From Plectosphaerella cucumerina (taxonomy: Eukaryota; Ascomycota; Sordariomycetes; Glomerellales; Plectosphaerellaceae): 64,000 bases of DNA. The notes beneath the pieces are model-generated. The model saw nothing but the letters and a program-made list of their open reading frames with translations, was not told the origin of the DNA and ran no database searches. Location: contig JAGPXD010000007.1 in assembly GCA_020746995.1 (NCBI GenBank), positions 1,922,001 to 1,986,000 on the forward strand, written 5' to 3'. Shown piece by piece: positions 23,598 through 34,069 of the stretch. The translations under genes were made by a program, and so were the position numbers. Each line of letters begins with the position of its first letter. The first letter of the stretch is position 1.

Positions 23598-24713
23598 ATG
23601 CATCACCCGACAAAAAGGCTCCTCTCCCTCGCGCCCACGAGCAGCAGCACCGTCGCCTCGCAATGGCTCCGAACCACCACTCGTAGCAGGCCCCGGCTGC
23701 CGCCGGCGTGCCTCCCATCGGCCCCTCGACGACAATACGCCTTCCAGGCCGCAGGCGCCCCGGCCTTCCAGGTCTTCAATCGTCGCACAAAGTGGCTCCA
23801 GAAGGAGCGCGCGGCGTCAAACGTCGAATCCAGCAGAGAGGCCGACTACCTCAAGGACGAGATCGCCTCGCGCCTCTGCGAGCGTCTGCTGGACATCAAG
23901 CGCAGCTTCCCCAAGGTCCTCGACCTCGGCGCAAACTCGTGCAACGTCGCCCGCGCCCTGGCCAGCGACAACCCGGACCCGGACCCGGCCGCCCCCGTGT
24001 CGCCTCCCCTAGCCACCCGGATCGGCGAGCTCGTGGCCGCCGAGTCGTCCCACGCCATCCTCCACCGCGACGCCGACATGCCCTTCAACGACGCCCTGCG
24101 CATCACCCGCGAAGTCCTCGTCGACGAGGAACACCTCCCCTACGCCCCTGAGACCTTCGATCTCGTTCTCAGCTCCATGAGTATGCACTGGATCAACGAC
24201 CTGCCCGGCATGCTCGGCCAGATCAACAACGTCCTCAAGCCCGACGCTCCCTTCATCGGCGCCATGCTCGGCGGCGACAGCCTGTACGAGCTGCGCACCA
24301 GCCTTCAGCTGGCCGACCAGGAGCGCCGCGGTGGCATTTCGCCTCATGTCAGCCCCCTCGCTGACGTGCGTGATGTCGGAGGCCTGCTGCAGCGCACCGG
24401 CTTCAAGCTGCTCACCGTCGACGTTGAAGACATCATCGTCGACTACCCGGACTCCTTCGCCCTCATGCAGGACCTGCAGGCCATGGGCGAGAGCAACGCC
24501 GTCGTCGGCCGCGAGATGGGGCCCATTGGCCGCGACGTCCTGCTCGCCGCTGACGCCATCTACCGTGAGCTGCATGGCAACGAGGACGGCAGTCTCCCTG
24601 CCACATTCCGCATTATCTTCATGATCGGCTGGCGCGAGGGCGGCGACCAGTCCAAGCCGTTGCCGAGAGGCAGCGGCGAGGTCAACCTCAAGGACATCCT
24701 TGAGTCCAAGTAG
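23598..24713 (+). CDS. NDUFAF5-like mitochondrial methyltransferase
   Basis: An intronless 371-residue frame. The first 50 residues are rich in Arg, Ser, Thr and Ala with few acids, fitting a mitochondrial presequence. The next part matches the class I SAM-dependent fold of NDUFAF5 (C20orf7): FQVFNRRTKWLQKERA, the SAM-binding strand FPKVLDLGANSCNVAR, LPYAPETFDLVLSSMSMHWIND (an unusually well conserved family block), LKPDAPFIGAMLGGDSL, and RDVGGLLQRTGF. In animals NDUFAF5 hydroxylates an arginine on a complex I subunit and is needed for complex I assembly; the fungal role is inferred. A long upstream frame continues but lacks an ATG, so I start at MHHPTKRLL. Confidence 0.92.
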   Translation: MHHPTKRLLSLAPTSSSTVASQWLRTTTRSRPRLPPACLPSAPRRQYAFQAAGAPAFQVFNRRTKWLQKERAASNVESSREADYLKDEIASRLCERLLDIKRSFPKVLDLGANSCNVARALASDNPDPDPAAPVSPPLATRIGELVAAESSHAILHRDADMPFNDALRITREVLVDEEHLPYAPETFDLVLSSMSMHWINDLPGMLGQINNVLKPDAPFIGAMLGGDSLYELRTSLQLADQERRGGISPHVSPLADVRDVGGLLQRTGFKLLTVDVEDIIVDYPDSFALMQDLQAMGESNAVVGREMGPIGRDVLLAADAIYRELHGNEDGSLPATFRIIFMIGWREGGDQSKPLPRGSGEVNLKDILESK

Positions 24714-24900
24714 GCGGCGATTGTAGAGCGCAGGAATTCCCTGCCATTTGTATCATAGATGGATGTACACATAGGGCTACCACGGCACACTGACGGCCAT
24801 TGCGCCGCTGCCCCTGGAATAAGTAAAATCAAGAACAGCAAATGTAAACCGACGCATCGTAATCTATTCATCTGTCTCGCTCATCCCTCCTCGGCAACCC

Positions 24901-25567
24901 TTAGACCCGCCTCCAATCGGTCATGGTCCTGCCGATGCTCCCCAGGCCAGCCACGTCGACGACCTTTTCGTGCCAGCTCAGCAGCACGCTCATGGCCGCG
25001 CCGACGTTCTCGTTGGTGCTGCCGGGCCGTCCGCCGCCGATCTGCGAGAAGCCCGTCGCCTGGGGCGTAACGTCGTCGCCCGAGGGGCCCTTGGGCACGG
25101 GCGGCGCCGCCTGCGCCATGCCCTTGTAGATGTACTTCATCAGAACGTCGAGCAGCTCGGAGCCGCCGGGCGTGGCGTAGATGCTCTTCAGGAGGGGGGT
25201 CATCTCGGACGCCTTGATGGACTGGAGGACTTCGGTGATGGTCTGGAGGTGGGCTTCCTGGTGTTTGGCGGTAATGTCAGCATTTGTCTTCACGAGCTCT
25301 ACCTCTCCGTGAACGCACCTTGGCCGCGTCGGTCCCGTTGTAGACGGGCGACTCGAGGCAGCCCCTCAGGGCACCCTCGGCGTCTCCGCCGCGCAGCAGC
25401 TGGCGCACCTGGCCGGCCAGACCGCGGGCATCGGCCTCGCTGACCTCGGGTTGCGGCGGGTGGAGGGTCGAAGTGTCAAAGTTCCAGGGCGAGTCCTCCT
25501 CGAGGGCGTCGATGTTGATGGTGCGCCATGCGTCGCTGAGCGAGGCCTGCTGTTGGATGATGGACAT
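24901..25567 (-). CDS. Arp2/3 complex subunit 5 (ARPC5, p16)
   Basis: Exons 25567-25319 and 25257-24901 (phase 0 intron, GTGCGT donor, branch GCTGAC, acceptor CACCAG) encode 201 residues. The order matches ARPC5: an N-terminal WRTINIDALEED, then the ADARGLAGQVRQLLRGGD helix, a helical bundle (LQTITEVLQSIKASEMTPLL, LLDVLMKYIYKGMA), and the C-terminal VLLSWHEKVVDVAGLGSI. ARPC5 is the smallest Arp2/3 subunit and supports branched actin nucleation in endocytosis and hyphal tip growth. The Gly/Pro-rich insert near residue 130-155 is longer than in animals, as in other filamentous fungi. The start codon is the only in-frame ATG near the family's N-terminus. Confidence 0.9.
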
Positions 25568-26093
25568 GGTGGGCGGGATGACGTTGCTGGTGTTCTGAAG
25601 AGGGGTATATGGGGGGAGACGACAGGATTATCGATGCGATTGTCGGGGTTTCAAGCAAGTTCGCTCTCGTCTTGCTGGGTGTCGAGTCAATGTGTCGTGG
25701 TTGAGCTCGGAGTTGAGTGTTGTGTAGGTAGCCTGGAAGTGACCGCTTACGTCGTTGCTGGACGGGGGTCGATTGGGTCCGACACCTGGATTGAGGCTGA
25801 AGCTCTGGGTGGGGTGGGGCGGTGCACTCGGGGACGTGGAGGGGTCGACAGAGGAGCAGTTAAGCCGCAGTGCCACCACATTGGACACCTAGTTTCAGTG
25901 CAGTACAGTTGCATCATGACAATACTGGCTATAAACTCAACAACTCAAACGTATTCAATGCAAAACTAGGATCAAGGTTGCGTGCTCGCCGCCGCCGCGC
26001 GCCCCTTGACGTCACTACGTATACACAAAAGCAGCGGGGTCTACTGTCGGCTCCCCCCCCTCGTCGTCACTGCAGCTCGCCGTCGCTCGGGCC
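25568..26093. other. Intergenic region
   Basis: A 526-bp spacer carrying the ARPC5 promoter and the 3' flank of the V-ATPase B gene, which ends at 26094. The right half is AT-richer. Confidence 0.5.
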
Positions 26094-27990
26094 TCATGCG
26101 TCGATCAGGTTCTCCTCCGTCTGCTGCGTCTGCTCGCGCTGCTTGTTCTTGTCCTTGGCATCCTTGGACGCGCGCTGGTAGTACTCGTTGAGCACCTTGG
26201 CAGGGATGCGGTTGAGCAGGTCCTTGGGGAAGATGCGCAGGAGGCTCCAGGCAATGTCGAGCGACTCGAAGATGGTCCGCGACTCGTACTGGCCCTGCGC
26301 GATGAACTGGCGCTCGAACTTCTCGAGGAACTCGAGGGACAGCTTGTCCTCGGCAGACAGAGCCTCCTCACCGACGACAGCCTTCATGGCAGCGGCGTCA
26401 CGACCAATGGCGTACTTGGCGTACAGCTGGTTGGACACATCTCCGTGGTCCTTGCGAGTCATGCCCTCGCCGATGGCAGACTTCATGAGACGGGAGAGCG
26501 AAGGCAGCACGTTGATGGGCGGGTAGATACCGCGGTTGTCCAGGCCACGGTCGACGAAGATCTGGCCCTCGGTAATGTAGCCCGTCAGATCGGGAATAGG
26601 GTGGGTGATGTCGTCGTTGGGCATGGTGAGAATGGGGATCTGCGTGATGGAGCCGTTGCGGCCCGTGACGCGACCGGCACGCTCATAAATGGTCGACAAA
26701 TCCGTGTACATGTAACCGGGGAAACCACGACGACCGGGCACCTCCTCGCGGGCAGCGGAGACCTCGCGAAGGGCGTCGCAGTAGGCCGAGAGATCCGTGA
26801 GAATGACGAGGACGTGCTTCTCAAGCTGGTAGGCGTAGTATTCGGCCGTGGTAAGTGCGAGACGGGGGGTAATGATACGCTCGATGCTAGGGATTTGTCA
26901 GTACTGGCTGGACATTGGACCGCTGCGGAGGAAGCTCACGTAGGGTCGTTGGCGAGGTTGAGGAACAGAGTGGTGCGCTCCAGACTGCCGTTCTCCTCGA
27001 AGTCGCGGGTGAAGAATCGGGCGGTCTCCAGGTTGACACCCATGGCGCCGAAGACGATGGAGAAGTTCTCCTCGTGGCCGTCGTGCGTACCCTTGTTGGT
27101 GATGCCCTGCTTCTGCACCAGACTGGCCTGTCGGCAAATCTGGGCGGCAATCTCGTTGTGCGGCAGACCAGAGGCAGAGAAGATGGGGATCTTCTGGCCA
27201 CGGGCGATCGAGTTCATCGTGTCGATGGCAGAGATACCGGTCGAGATCATCTCCTCGGGGTATTCCTGGGGGACCTGTCAGTCGCTGCCTCGGGCGTCTT
27301 GGGGGAAAGGGGTTGGCCGTACACGGGAGAAGGGGTTGATGGGGCTTCCGTTGATGTCGAGGTACTCCTCGGCCAGGACCTTGGGGCCCTTGTCGATGGC
27401 GCGACCGGAACCGTCGAAGATGCGTCCCAGCATGTCCTCGGACACGCCGAGCTTCAGGCTCTGGCCGGTGAATTCGACCTTGGTCTATGTCTGGTTTTAG
27501 CTTCTGCCCGACTATGCCGTCGCCTCAGAAATGGGCTTTTCGCACCTTCTTCACATCGATACCGGAGGTACCCTCGAAGACCTATGTGTTGCCGTGGCGT
27601 CAATTATGGGCTCGTCTATCTTGCTGCTATTGCGCGCGGGCGAGCATACCTGAACGACGGCTCGGTCACCTGGAGCAGACAATGTCAGCGATGCCACGAG
27701 TATTGATGGAGAAAGGGTGGGTAAGTACCTCGAGCTTCCAAAACCTGGCCGGAGCGCTCCGTTCCATCGGGCAGCGTCAGGGTGACGATCTCGCTGTACT
27801 TGGGGTTTTTGACCTAGACAAACGCATCTCGTCAGTCGTGTATCCGGAGTCAAGGTGCGGCGATCCGGGTAGCGGCGGTCGGTGGACGCACATTCTCGAG
27901 GATGACCAGGGGACCGTTGACACCTCCGACGGTGTTGTAGCGGATCCTTGGGATGATGGAGTAGGACGACGAGTCGCGGGGGTCGGTCAT
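26094..27990 (-). CDS. V-type ATPase subunit B (VMA2-type)
   Basis: Seven exons (27990-27892, 27813-27729, 27669-27650, 27581-27546, 27484-27323, 27274-26940, 26886-26094) encode 509 residues. The sequence follows the family through RIRYNTVGGVNGPLVIL, SEIVTLTLPDGTERSGQVLEA, FEGTSGIDVKKTKVEFTG, ISTGISAIDTMNSIARGQK, FSASGLPHNEIAAQICRQA, and a C-terminal half with YPPINVLPSLSRLM. Subunit B is the non-catalytic nucleotide-binding subunit of the V1 sector, which acidifies vacuoles and endosomes. Two exons are very small (20 and 36 nt) and are fixed by conserved residues GDRAVVQ and VFEGTSGIDVKK. The C-terminus is extended by a Gln/Lys/Glu-rich tail. Confidence 0.95.
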
Positions 27991-28481
27991 GTTGGGCAAC
28001 GAGGAGGGAGCCGTCGCAGCCGGGGGACCCAGGGAGCTAAAAGTGTATACGTCGAGGGAAAGAGGTGCGAGAGCGGGAGTCGATAGGTCGGGGGGTGAGG
28101 GGCCTGTGTCGGCTTCCGGGTCGGGTCGCGGGCGGGATGATGCAAGTGCGAGACTTGGATACAGGAGCTGGGAACAAGAGGTTGGAGTTGGAGCTCGCAC
28201 CTTGACCGTCGGGGCCCTAGCGTCGTCCACAGGTGAGGTGGGTCGCTGCGGGCCTCAGACACGCCGTGGCCGGTCAGCTGATAAGATAACAGCGAAGGTG
28301 ATGACATGGCATGACGATGCTCGACCTCGACACACCTTGCACACCTCACACCGAAACCACCGACATCGATAATCTCGAACGCACCTTCAAAACGCCGAGG
28401 AAGTATTGAGGGTACTGACGGAGGCGACGATTTATGATGATTCCAGTCGAATTTTGTACTCGCACGACGGTCCATGGCCAG
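27991..28481. other. Intergenic region
   Basis: A 491-bp spacer holding the V-ATPase B promoter and the bZIP gene 3' flank; no gene is visible. Confidence 0.5.
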
Positions 28482-29551
28482 TCAGCTCCCCATGATTTCT
28501 CGCGGACCCCTTGCTGTCAGGCGCATTGGCTGTTCCCCCCTCGCCAACCTCCACCGGTTGCTCATCTCTATCAAGAACTCCTCACAGCCCTCTACTGCCC
28601 ACATCCACTTGGAAAGGAAGCCCGGCGTGAGCTCCCAGCTGCTCAGCTCGTGCGCCTCGCCCCAAACGATCAAGCCCTGCTGGTTGCCATCGGCCGCACC
28701 CTGGTGCGCCATCTCCAGTGTCATGGTGGACGGAGGAATCTCTCGCCAGTCCTTTTCATGAGGGGGAGCAGTGCCGCCGGTCTCGCCGATTAGATCCCTG
28801 AGGAATTCTGCGTGGTCAAAGGAGCCCTGCCAGCGAATGAGGTTGTCCCGGACCCGCGGGAACGGCATCATGTCAATCCAAGACGAGTGGTGCTGGCGCA
28901 TCTGCAGCACAGTCGGCATGAGAGTGTCTGGCACGCCTGTTCTGTTGGGGCGACGGGTCTTGCCAGTCTCGCAGCTGGGCCAGACGCCGATGGCGGTCTT
29001 GTTTGCGATGAGTCCGACGAGGACATTGTACTGGATGATGTTCAGAAGGTGATCGGCCGACAGCGGAAAGTTCCTCGTTGGCGTGATACAAGTCCCTCCG
29101 CAGGCCGGGGCGCTGGCAGGTGACGGATGTTGGCAGGCGACGGCCATGCTCGAAACAGCCAGTGGCTGGTTTGCGTGAACAAGGGTTCCATCGACCCGCG
29201 GCTCCGGCCCGAGATCGGGGCCTCCAGCATCTGATATGCTGTTTCTGCCAGGCGGCCCTGACGACTCGTCCAACTCGTCTAGTCGCCAGCAGTCGACCCT
29301 GTATGGACGATGGTCCTGGCCTCCGGCCGGCCTCGATTCCCCGAGACGATGGCCTATGGCGACCTGTGAGCCTGGCATTCTGATATCTGGCCTCGGGAGG
29401 CGGCTGCAATCGTGGGCTACTTACGACGAGCTCTCTGCGTCTTCCGCTTCTGAATCCTTCTGCGTTGCTTTCTCAGTTCGACATCCGCGGTCTCGTCATC
29501 TCGCGCCGCTTCTTCACCGCCAAGCCGGACTTCTGAGCGGAGAGTTGTCAT
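28482..29551 (-). CDS. bZIP-type transcription factor with DUF3425 domain
   Basis: Exons 29551-29425 and 29353-28482 encode 332 residues. The first exon ends with a basic region (RKQRRRIQKRKTQRARR), and the intron (GTAAGT donor, CCATAG acceptor) joins it in phase to RHRLGE, as in bZIP factors whose basic region continues into a short zipper. The C-terminal 150 residues match the DUF3425 domain: LNIIQYNVLVGLIANKTAIG, a HHSSWIDMMPFPRVRDNLI block and a closing EEFLIEMSNRWRLARGE. Such proteins are numerous in ascomycetes and regulate stress or metabolism. The start is uncertain: ATGs at 29659 and 29671 are also in frame and would add up to 40 residues. It is divergent from the SDR gene at 30155, which may be a target; that is inference. 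Confidence 0.8.
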
Positions 29552-30154
29552 GCCTCCGAGTCTGTCTACTCGGATTTCTAATCTTGGACCAGGAAGAAGC
29601 TCAGAGATGTGCTGCGAGTGTGAAAAGAGAGGACCTCGGGCGAAGAACCAGGCCGACATCTTGGAGCACATTGGCAGCACCCACCAAGCTGTCCCGCTCC
29701 GCAGCGACTAGGCCGGATTAGGCCAAAATGTAGTCGCCCCTTGGGTCTTCGGTTTCGGGTCTGGAAACCAAGCACGGAGTTGTGTCACTTGTGTGATTAT
29801 GCATCCAGGAGGACCCAATCTCAACTCCGCAGGCTAGACCGTTTACGGACAAAATGAAGCCGTGCTCACTTACACCGTCTATGGATGGACTCCAAGCTGG
29901 CCTTTGGAGATGTTTCCGCCGTCTGAAGCCCGAGGCCAGGATGGTGACAACGACTTACGTCCGGTTACCATGTTGCGGACATAGCGATGGCCTCAGATCC
30001 CGAGAAGAAGACGCATGGCTGGGTATAAAGGGCCTTGACTTCCACCAGGTATCTCAAGGAACAACACAGAATCATCAACTACTCGACTCGACTCCTCCTT
30101 ACCAGCACCATTCTCGAAAGCTCTCAGCAATACCTTCCACTATTCTCATCAGCC
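29552..30154. promoter_or_regulatory. Divergent bZIP/SDR intergenic region
   Basis: About 600 bp between divergent ATGs. On the right side it carries a TATA element (listed separately) and a C/T-rich leader; on the left side a possible N-terminal extension of the bZIP. Confidence 0.45.
30024..30029 (+). promoter_or_regulatory. Candidate TATA box of SDR gene
   Basis: TATAAA sits 131 bp upstream of the ATG at 30155, within GGGTATAAAGGG, and is followed by a CA/TC-rich leader. Confidence 0.5.
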
Positions 30155-31222
30155 ATGTCTCGCTACGCAGCTGCTCATCTCAACCCTGCCGGTCCCAACG
30201 ACGCCCGGCCCACGGCCGCCCAGATCGTCGAGGATGAAGGCGTGGCCGGAAAGCTCAAGGGCAAGATCATCGTCATCACCGGTGTCTCTTCCGGCATCGG
30301 TATCGAGACCGCTCGCGCTCTTGCGCCTACCGGAGCCTCGTTCTTCCTGCTCGCCAGGGACCTTAAGAAGGCCGAGAAGGCCCTCGCCGACTTCTTCGAC
30401 CCCAGCCGTATGGAGCTCGTACAGCTAGACCTCGAGTCTTTCGATTCCGCCCGCAAGGCGGCGGCGACGATCCTCTCAAAGACCGACAAGATCAATATCC
30501 TGATCAACAACGCAGGCATCATGGCGGTGCCTGACCTGCGTCTTACCAAGGACGGCCACGAGCTGCAATTCGAGACCAACCACCTGTCCCACTTCCTCTT
30601 CTTCGAGCTACTTAAGCCCGCGCTCCTGGCTGCCGTGACCCCCGACTTCCACTCACGCGTCGTCAACGTGAGCTCCGTCGCCCACCTCATGGGCGGTATT
30701 AACGACTCGGACAACTACAACTACCAAAAGGGCGGCTACACACCCTGGGGTGCTTACGCTCAGTCCAAGACGGCAAACGTCTACATGGCCAACGAGATCG
30801 AGCGCCGCTACGGCGCCCAGGGGCTTCACGCCACCAGCCTCAACCCCGGTGGCATCGACACTGGTCTCTCCAAGTTCCTGGATCCCTCGGTGCTCGAGGC
30901 CTACAAGTCCCAGAAGGAGCTGCTCAACCTCATGAAGAGCCCTGAGCAGGGCGCCGCGACGACGGTGTGGGCGGCCATCGGACAGGAGTGGGCTACCAAG
31001 GGAGGCAAGTACCTCAACGACTGCACCGTGCCCCCGGTGGTCCCAGAAGCCCGTTCGGCTGCAGGCGCTGACTCGACCTCCGAGGCGGCCCCCGCCGATG
31101 GGAACCCGAACGCCGATTCGATGACCGGGCCTTATCACGCGGTCCATGCGTACGATGTCGAGGCTGCGACCCGTCTCTGGGAGGACTCTCTCCGCATCGT
31201 GGGCCTGGCGGAGACTGCGTGA
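30155..31222 (+). CDS. Short-chain dehydrogenase/reductase
   Basis: An intronless 355-residue frame beginning MSRYAAAHLN. It has the classical SDR landmarks: TGVSSGIG (residues 42-49, NAD(P) binding), NNAG (118-121), a VVNVSSVAH strand carrying the catalytic serine, and YAQSK (Tyr 201, Lys 205). The spacing and the FETNHLSHF and LNPGGIDTGL segments place it with the retinol dehydrogenase/WW-domain-oxidoreductase-like group that uses NADP(H); the exact substrate cannot be told from sequence. A Ser/Ala/Asp-rich insert occurs near residues 300-330. No N-terminal targeting peptide is apparent. It is divergent from the bZIP gene and carries its own TATA box, which suggests regulated expression. 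Confidence 0.88.
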   Translation: MSRYAAAHLNPAGPNDARPTAAQIVEDEGVAGKLKGKIIVITGVSSGIGIETARALAPTGASFFLLARDLKKAEKALADFFDPSRMELVQLDLESFDSARKAAATILSKTDKINILINNAGIMAVPDLRLTKDGHELQFETNHLSHFLFFELLKPALLAAVTPDFHSRVVNVSSVAHLMGGINDSDNYNYQKGGYTPWGAYAQSKTANVYMANEIERRYGAQGLHATSLNPGGIDTGLSKFLDPSVLEAYKSQKELLNLMKSPEQGAATTVWAAIGQEWATKGGKYLNDCTVPPVVPEARSAAGADSTSEAAPADGNPNADSMTGPYHAVHAYDVEAATRLWEDSLRIVGLAETA

Positions 31223-31363
31223 GCAGTAGCAGGCACGGCTTTAGACAGACACATGGCGGGTAGATAGACAGAGTGTGGGTGTTCCGAATCAACATGTTTC
31301 CATGACGCCGGTTATCAACAAGCTACAGGTCGTGATGCCTTCACATTTTGTGCTACCCCTGCC

Positions 31364-32541
31364 CTACGACCGTGCCCGGGCACCCAGCACCGCCTTGCCA
31401 ACGGTGCTCTCGTTGGCCTTGCCAAGCTGACCGGTGATCCAGGCGCCGACATCAGACACAGCATCAAGGTCAACACGCGTGTCCATGCCCAGTGTGCTCA
31501 TAAAGTAGACCATATTCTCCGTGGCAACGTTGCCAGTAGCACCAGGGCTGTAAGGGCACCCACCGAGGCCGCCGACGCTCGAGTCAAAGGTGCGGATGCC
31601 ATGCTCAAGAGAGACGGCCGTGTTAACGAGGGCCTGGCCGTATGTATCGTGGAAATGCATGGCGAGGTCCTCGTTCCGAAGGCCGGCGGCGCGCATGCAG
31701 TCGAGCAGGGCCTTTGTGCGAGGGGCGGTGCCCATTCCCGTGGTGTCGCCGAGAGAGATCTCGTCGGCACCGGCCTCGAGAAGGTCGGTGGCGACCTCTG
31801 CGACGCGGTGGGGGTCGACGTCGTAGCCTTCAAAGGGGCAGCCGAGGACGACGGAGACGTAGGCGCGGACGCGGAGGCCGGCGGCCTTTGACTGCTGGAT
31901 GACTTCGCGGAAGCGGACGAGGGAGGTCTGGATGTCGCAGTTTAGGTTCTTCTGAGAGAAGGACTCGGTTGCGGCGGCGAAGACGGCGACCTCGACGGCG
32001 GGGGTCGCGGGGTCGTCGGAGGGACGGGTCTGGGTGGCGAAGGCGCCGGGGTATTTCGCGAGGAGGGCGGCGGCGTTGTCGAGGCCCTTTGTGTTGGGGG
32101 CGAGGAAGGAGTAGGAGATGTGGGAGGGGGAGGAGATCTTTCCGGCGAGGATATGCTCCATGATCTCGCTCGAGTTTGCCATCTGCCAAAACAAATCGTC
32201 AGTGGCACTCCTCGTCTTCTGTCTGCAGCTCGACGCACCTGCGGCACCCATTTCGGGGCGACAAAGGACCCAGCCTCGATAGAGGTAAGACCCGTCTGCG
32301 CGAGCCTCTCGATGAGCTCAATCTTTGTTGCCAGTGGGATGGCAGTCTTCTCGTTCTGCAGTCCATCGCGCGGGCCGACCTCGACGAGCTTGACGTAGTT
32401 GTCGGACTGCGGCGGCGGCGGCTGCTGGGAGTTGATGTTGGAGTGTGCGGTCGCGAAGCCGCGGGCGGGGCGGAGCGTTCTAAGGCTGCCGACCTGGGCA
32501 CGCCGGCAGGCTCTGCAGATGGCTGGGCGTGCGAGGGACAT
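31364..32541 (-). CDS. Hydroxymethylglutaryl-CoA lyase
   Basis: Exons 32541-32239 and 32182-31364 (phase 0, GTGCGT to TTGGCAG) give 373 residues. The first 30 residues are Arg/Ala-rich (SLARPAICRACRRAQVG), consistent with a mitochondrial presequence. Enzyme signatures are intact: VEVGPRDGLQNEK, IEAGSFVAPKWVPQ, VSVVLGCPFEG, ISLGDTTGMG, and SVGGLGGCPYSPGATGN with the catalytic cysteine loop. The enzyme splits HMG-CoA into acetyl-CoA and acetoacetate in leucine degradation and ketone-body formation; the divalent-metal site residues (D in GPRD, H in MHFHDTYG) are present. The intron falls between VPQ and MANSSEI, exactly where the family is continuous. Confidence 0.95.
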
Positions 32542-33117
32542 GGCGGGCGATGCTGGGAGGATCAATTGATGCGATGGTGCGATGTGGTGCTTGATGGTAA
32601 GTCTTGTGGTGGTGTTGTAGAGGAGGAGCGGAGGAGGTCCAGTTGGCGCATAGCGTCGGCTCTGAACCGAGTCCCGACTCGCCGCGGTTGTCTGGTGTTT
32701 AACCGGACAGCGACGTCACTAAGAGATCCAGCTGGTGACAGCTGCGCATCTCCTCGGGGCATATTTCCTTTGGCAACAGAAGTTGTCCTTGGCCAGAACT
32801 CTCACGCAATGTCGTGCTCGCTGCTGTATTGCAAGGCCTGGCTAGACTTTGAATATGCCGCTGCCCTCCAGGAAGCCAATACACTCTCGTGGTAAATGTC
32901 CGACCCGAGTTTTGTTCGACGGGCTGTACCTTGGTTCCCTAATGAACGCCAAGATGAAGTGAACTTCCCTGCCCTGGTCATGTGGCACAGCTGTCCATCT
33001 CAATGAGGCAGGTCGATTGGCCGACCTGGTCGACTTCAATGTTGACCTCTCACCAACTGTTGCTCATCAACCACGGCCCATTCATTCTCAAAAGCGAATT
33101 CACTTAGCTCCGAAGCC
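32542..33117. other. Divergent intergenic region
   Basis: This 576-bp stretch serves as the promoter for HMG-CoA lyase (leftward) and the GPI-type protein (rightward). No other gene was found. Confidence 0.5.
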
Positions 33118-33859
33118 ATGTTACCTATCGCGGCATTTTCCATGGGAGCTCTGCTCTACACCACCGGCGCCTCAGCCACAGCGGCCCCAGCCGTCACAGC
33201 CCTTGCAGTTCTGCCGCGTACTGTTTCCGGCTCCGACGGATCCCCATTGTCGGGGGCGGAGTGCTCGCTGCTGCAGGATGAGAGCTTTGACTCGTGAGTC
33301 CATTAGTCGCGGATGTCAATGGCAGGCAGCTGACACCTAAGCAGATCTGTGAGCGACTGCTTCTCCGAATTCGTCACCAAGACGGCCTGTCAATATACAA
33401 ACAACAACGCGTGGATTTTCCACGAGGCCGAAGGCGCCGAACTGGCACAGGAGTGCATTTGTCCCGCATTCCAGGACATCATCGAGTAAGGACGCTATGG
33501 TGCGAGGTATGAATGTGATGGCTGACCCGGTGCCCTCTAGCCAGTGCCTTCGTGGATGCCCTCGTCTCTTCAACACTGCCGTGGCCCAGAACTACAGCGA
33601 CGTATGTGAGGGCGGGCAGCAGCAGACGTCGGCCAGTCCTGCGTCGACAACGGCGGCCTCGGAAACCCAGACCGCAACGGAGGGGGAGACCGAAGCGGCC
33701 TCGACTACCACGTCGACTGGAACAACCACCGGCTCGGGGGCTGCAGAGACGGCTCAGGAGTCCAGCCAGGCATCCGAGGAGGCCGAAAATGCTGGAGCCA
33801 CACTGATCCTGTCGTTGTCCCTGGTGCTGGGGATGGCCCTCTGCGCTATGCTTGTGTAG
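33118..33859 (+). CDS. Eight-cysteine secreted protein, predicted GPI anchor
   Basis: Exons 33118-33293, 33345-33485 and 33541-33859 (GTGAGT/AAGCAG and GTAAGG/CTCTAG) encode 211 residues. A hydrophobic N-terminus (MLPIAAFSMGALLYTTGASA) fits a signal peptide. The mature part contains eight cysteines: AEC, SDC, TAC, the adjacent ECIC pair, QCLRGC and VC. The spacing does not fit the CFEM pattern. A Thr/Ser/Glu-rich stalk follows, and the last 20 residues are hydrophobic after a small-residue NAG site, as in GPI-anchored cell-wall or plasma-membrane proteins. Both introns fall between cysteines. Function unknown; effector-like or cell-wall roles are possible guesses only. Confidence 0.75.
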
Positions 33860-34069
33860 GGGTATGGCTGCATGTCTGCTTGGTCACAGCAGACGGTTTT
33901 AGAAACAAGTTTTGTGAGACTTCTCTGTGCAACGAGGGAAAAGCCGCGATCTAATGTATTCGTATGAATGCGTCGCTCATGATGCGGGAATACATCGCTG
34001 TCTACATCTCATGATCTACATCTCATGAGTACATGCCAATGGATGTGTCAACTTCCGAAACTTCCGGCT

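Noticed and set aside
28482..32541. A secondary-metabolite cluster around the SDR and bZIP
   Set aside because: No polyketide synthase, NRPS, terpene synthase or P450 is present nearby, and the neighbours are primary metabolism.
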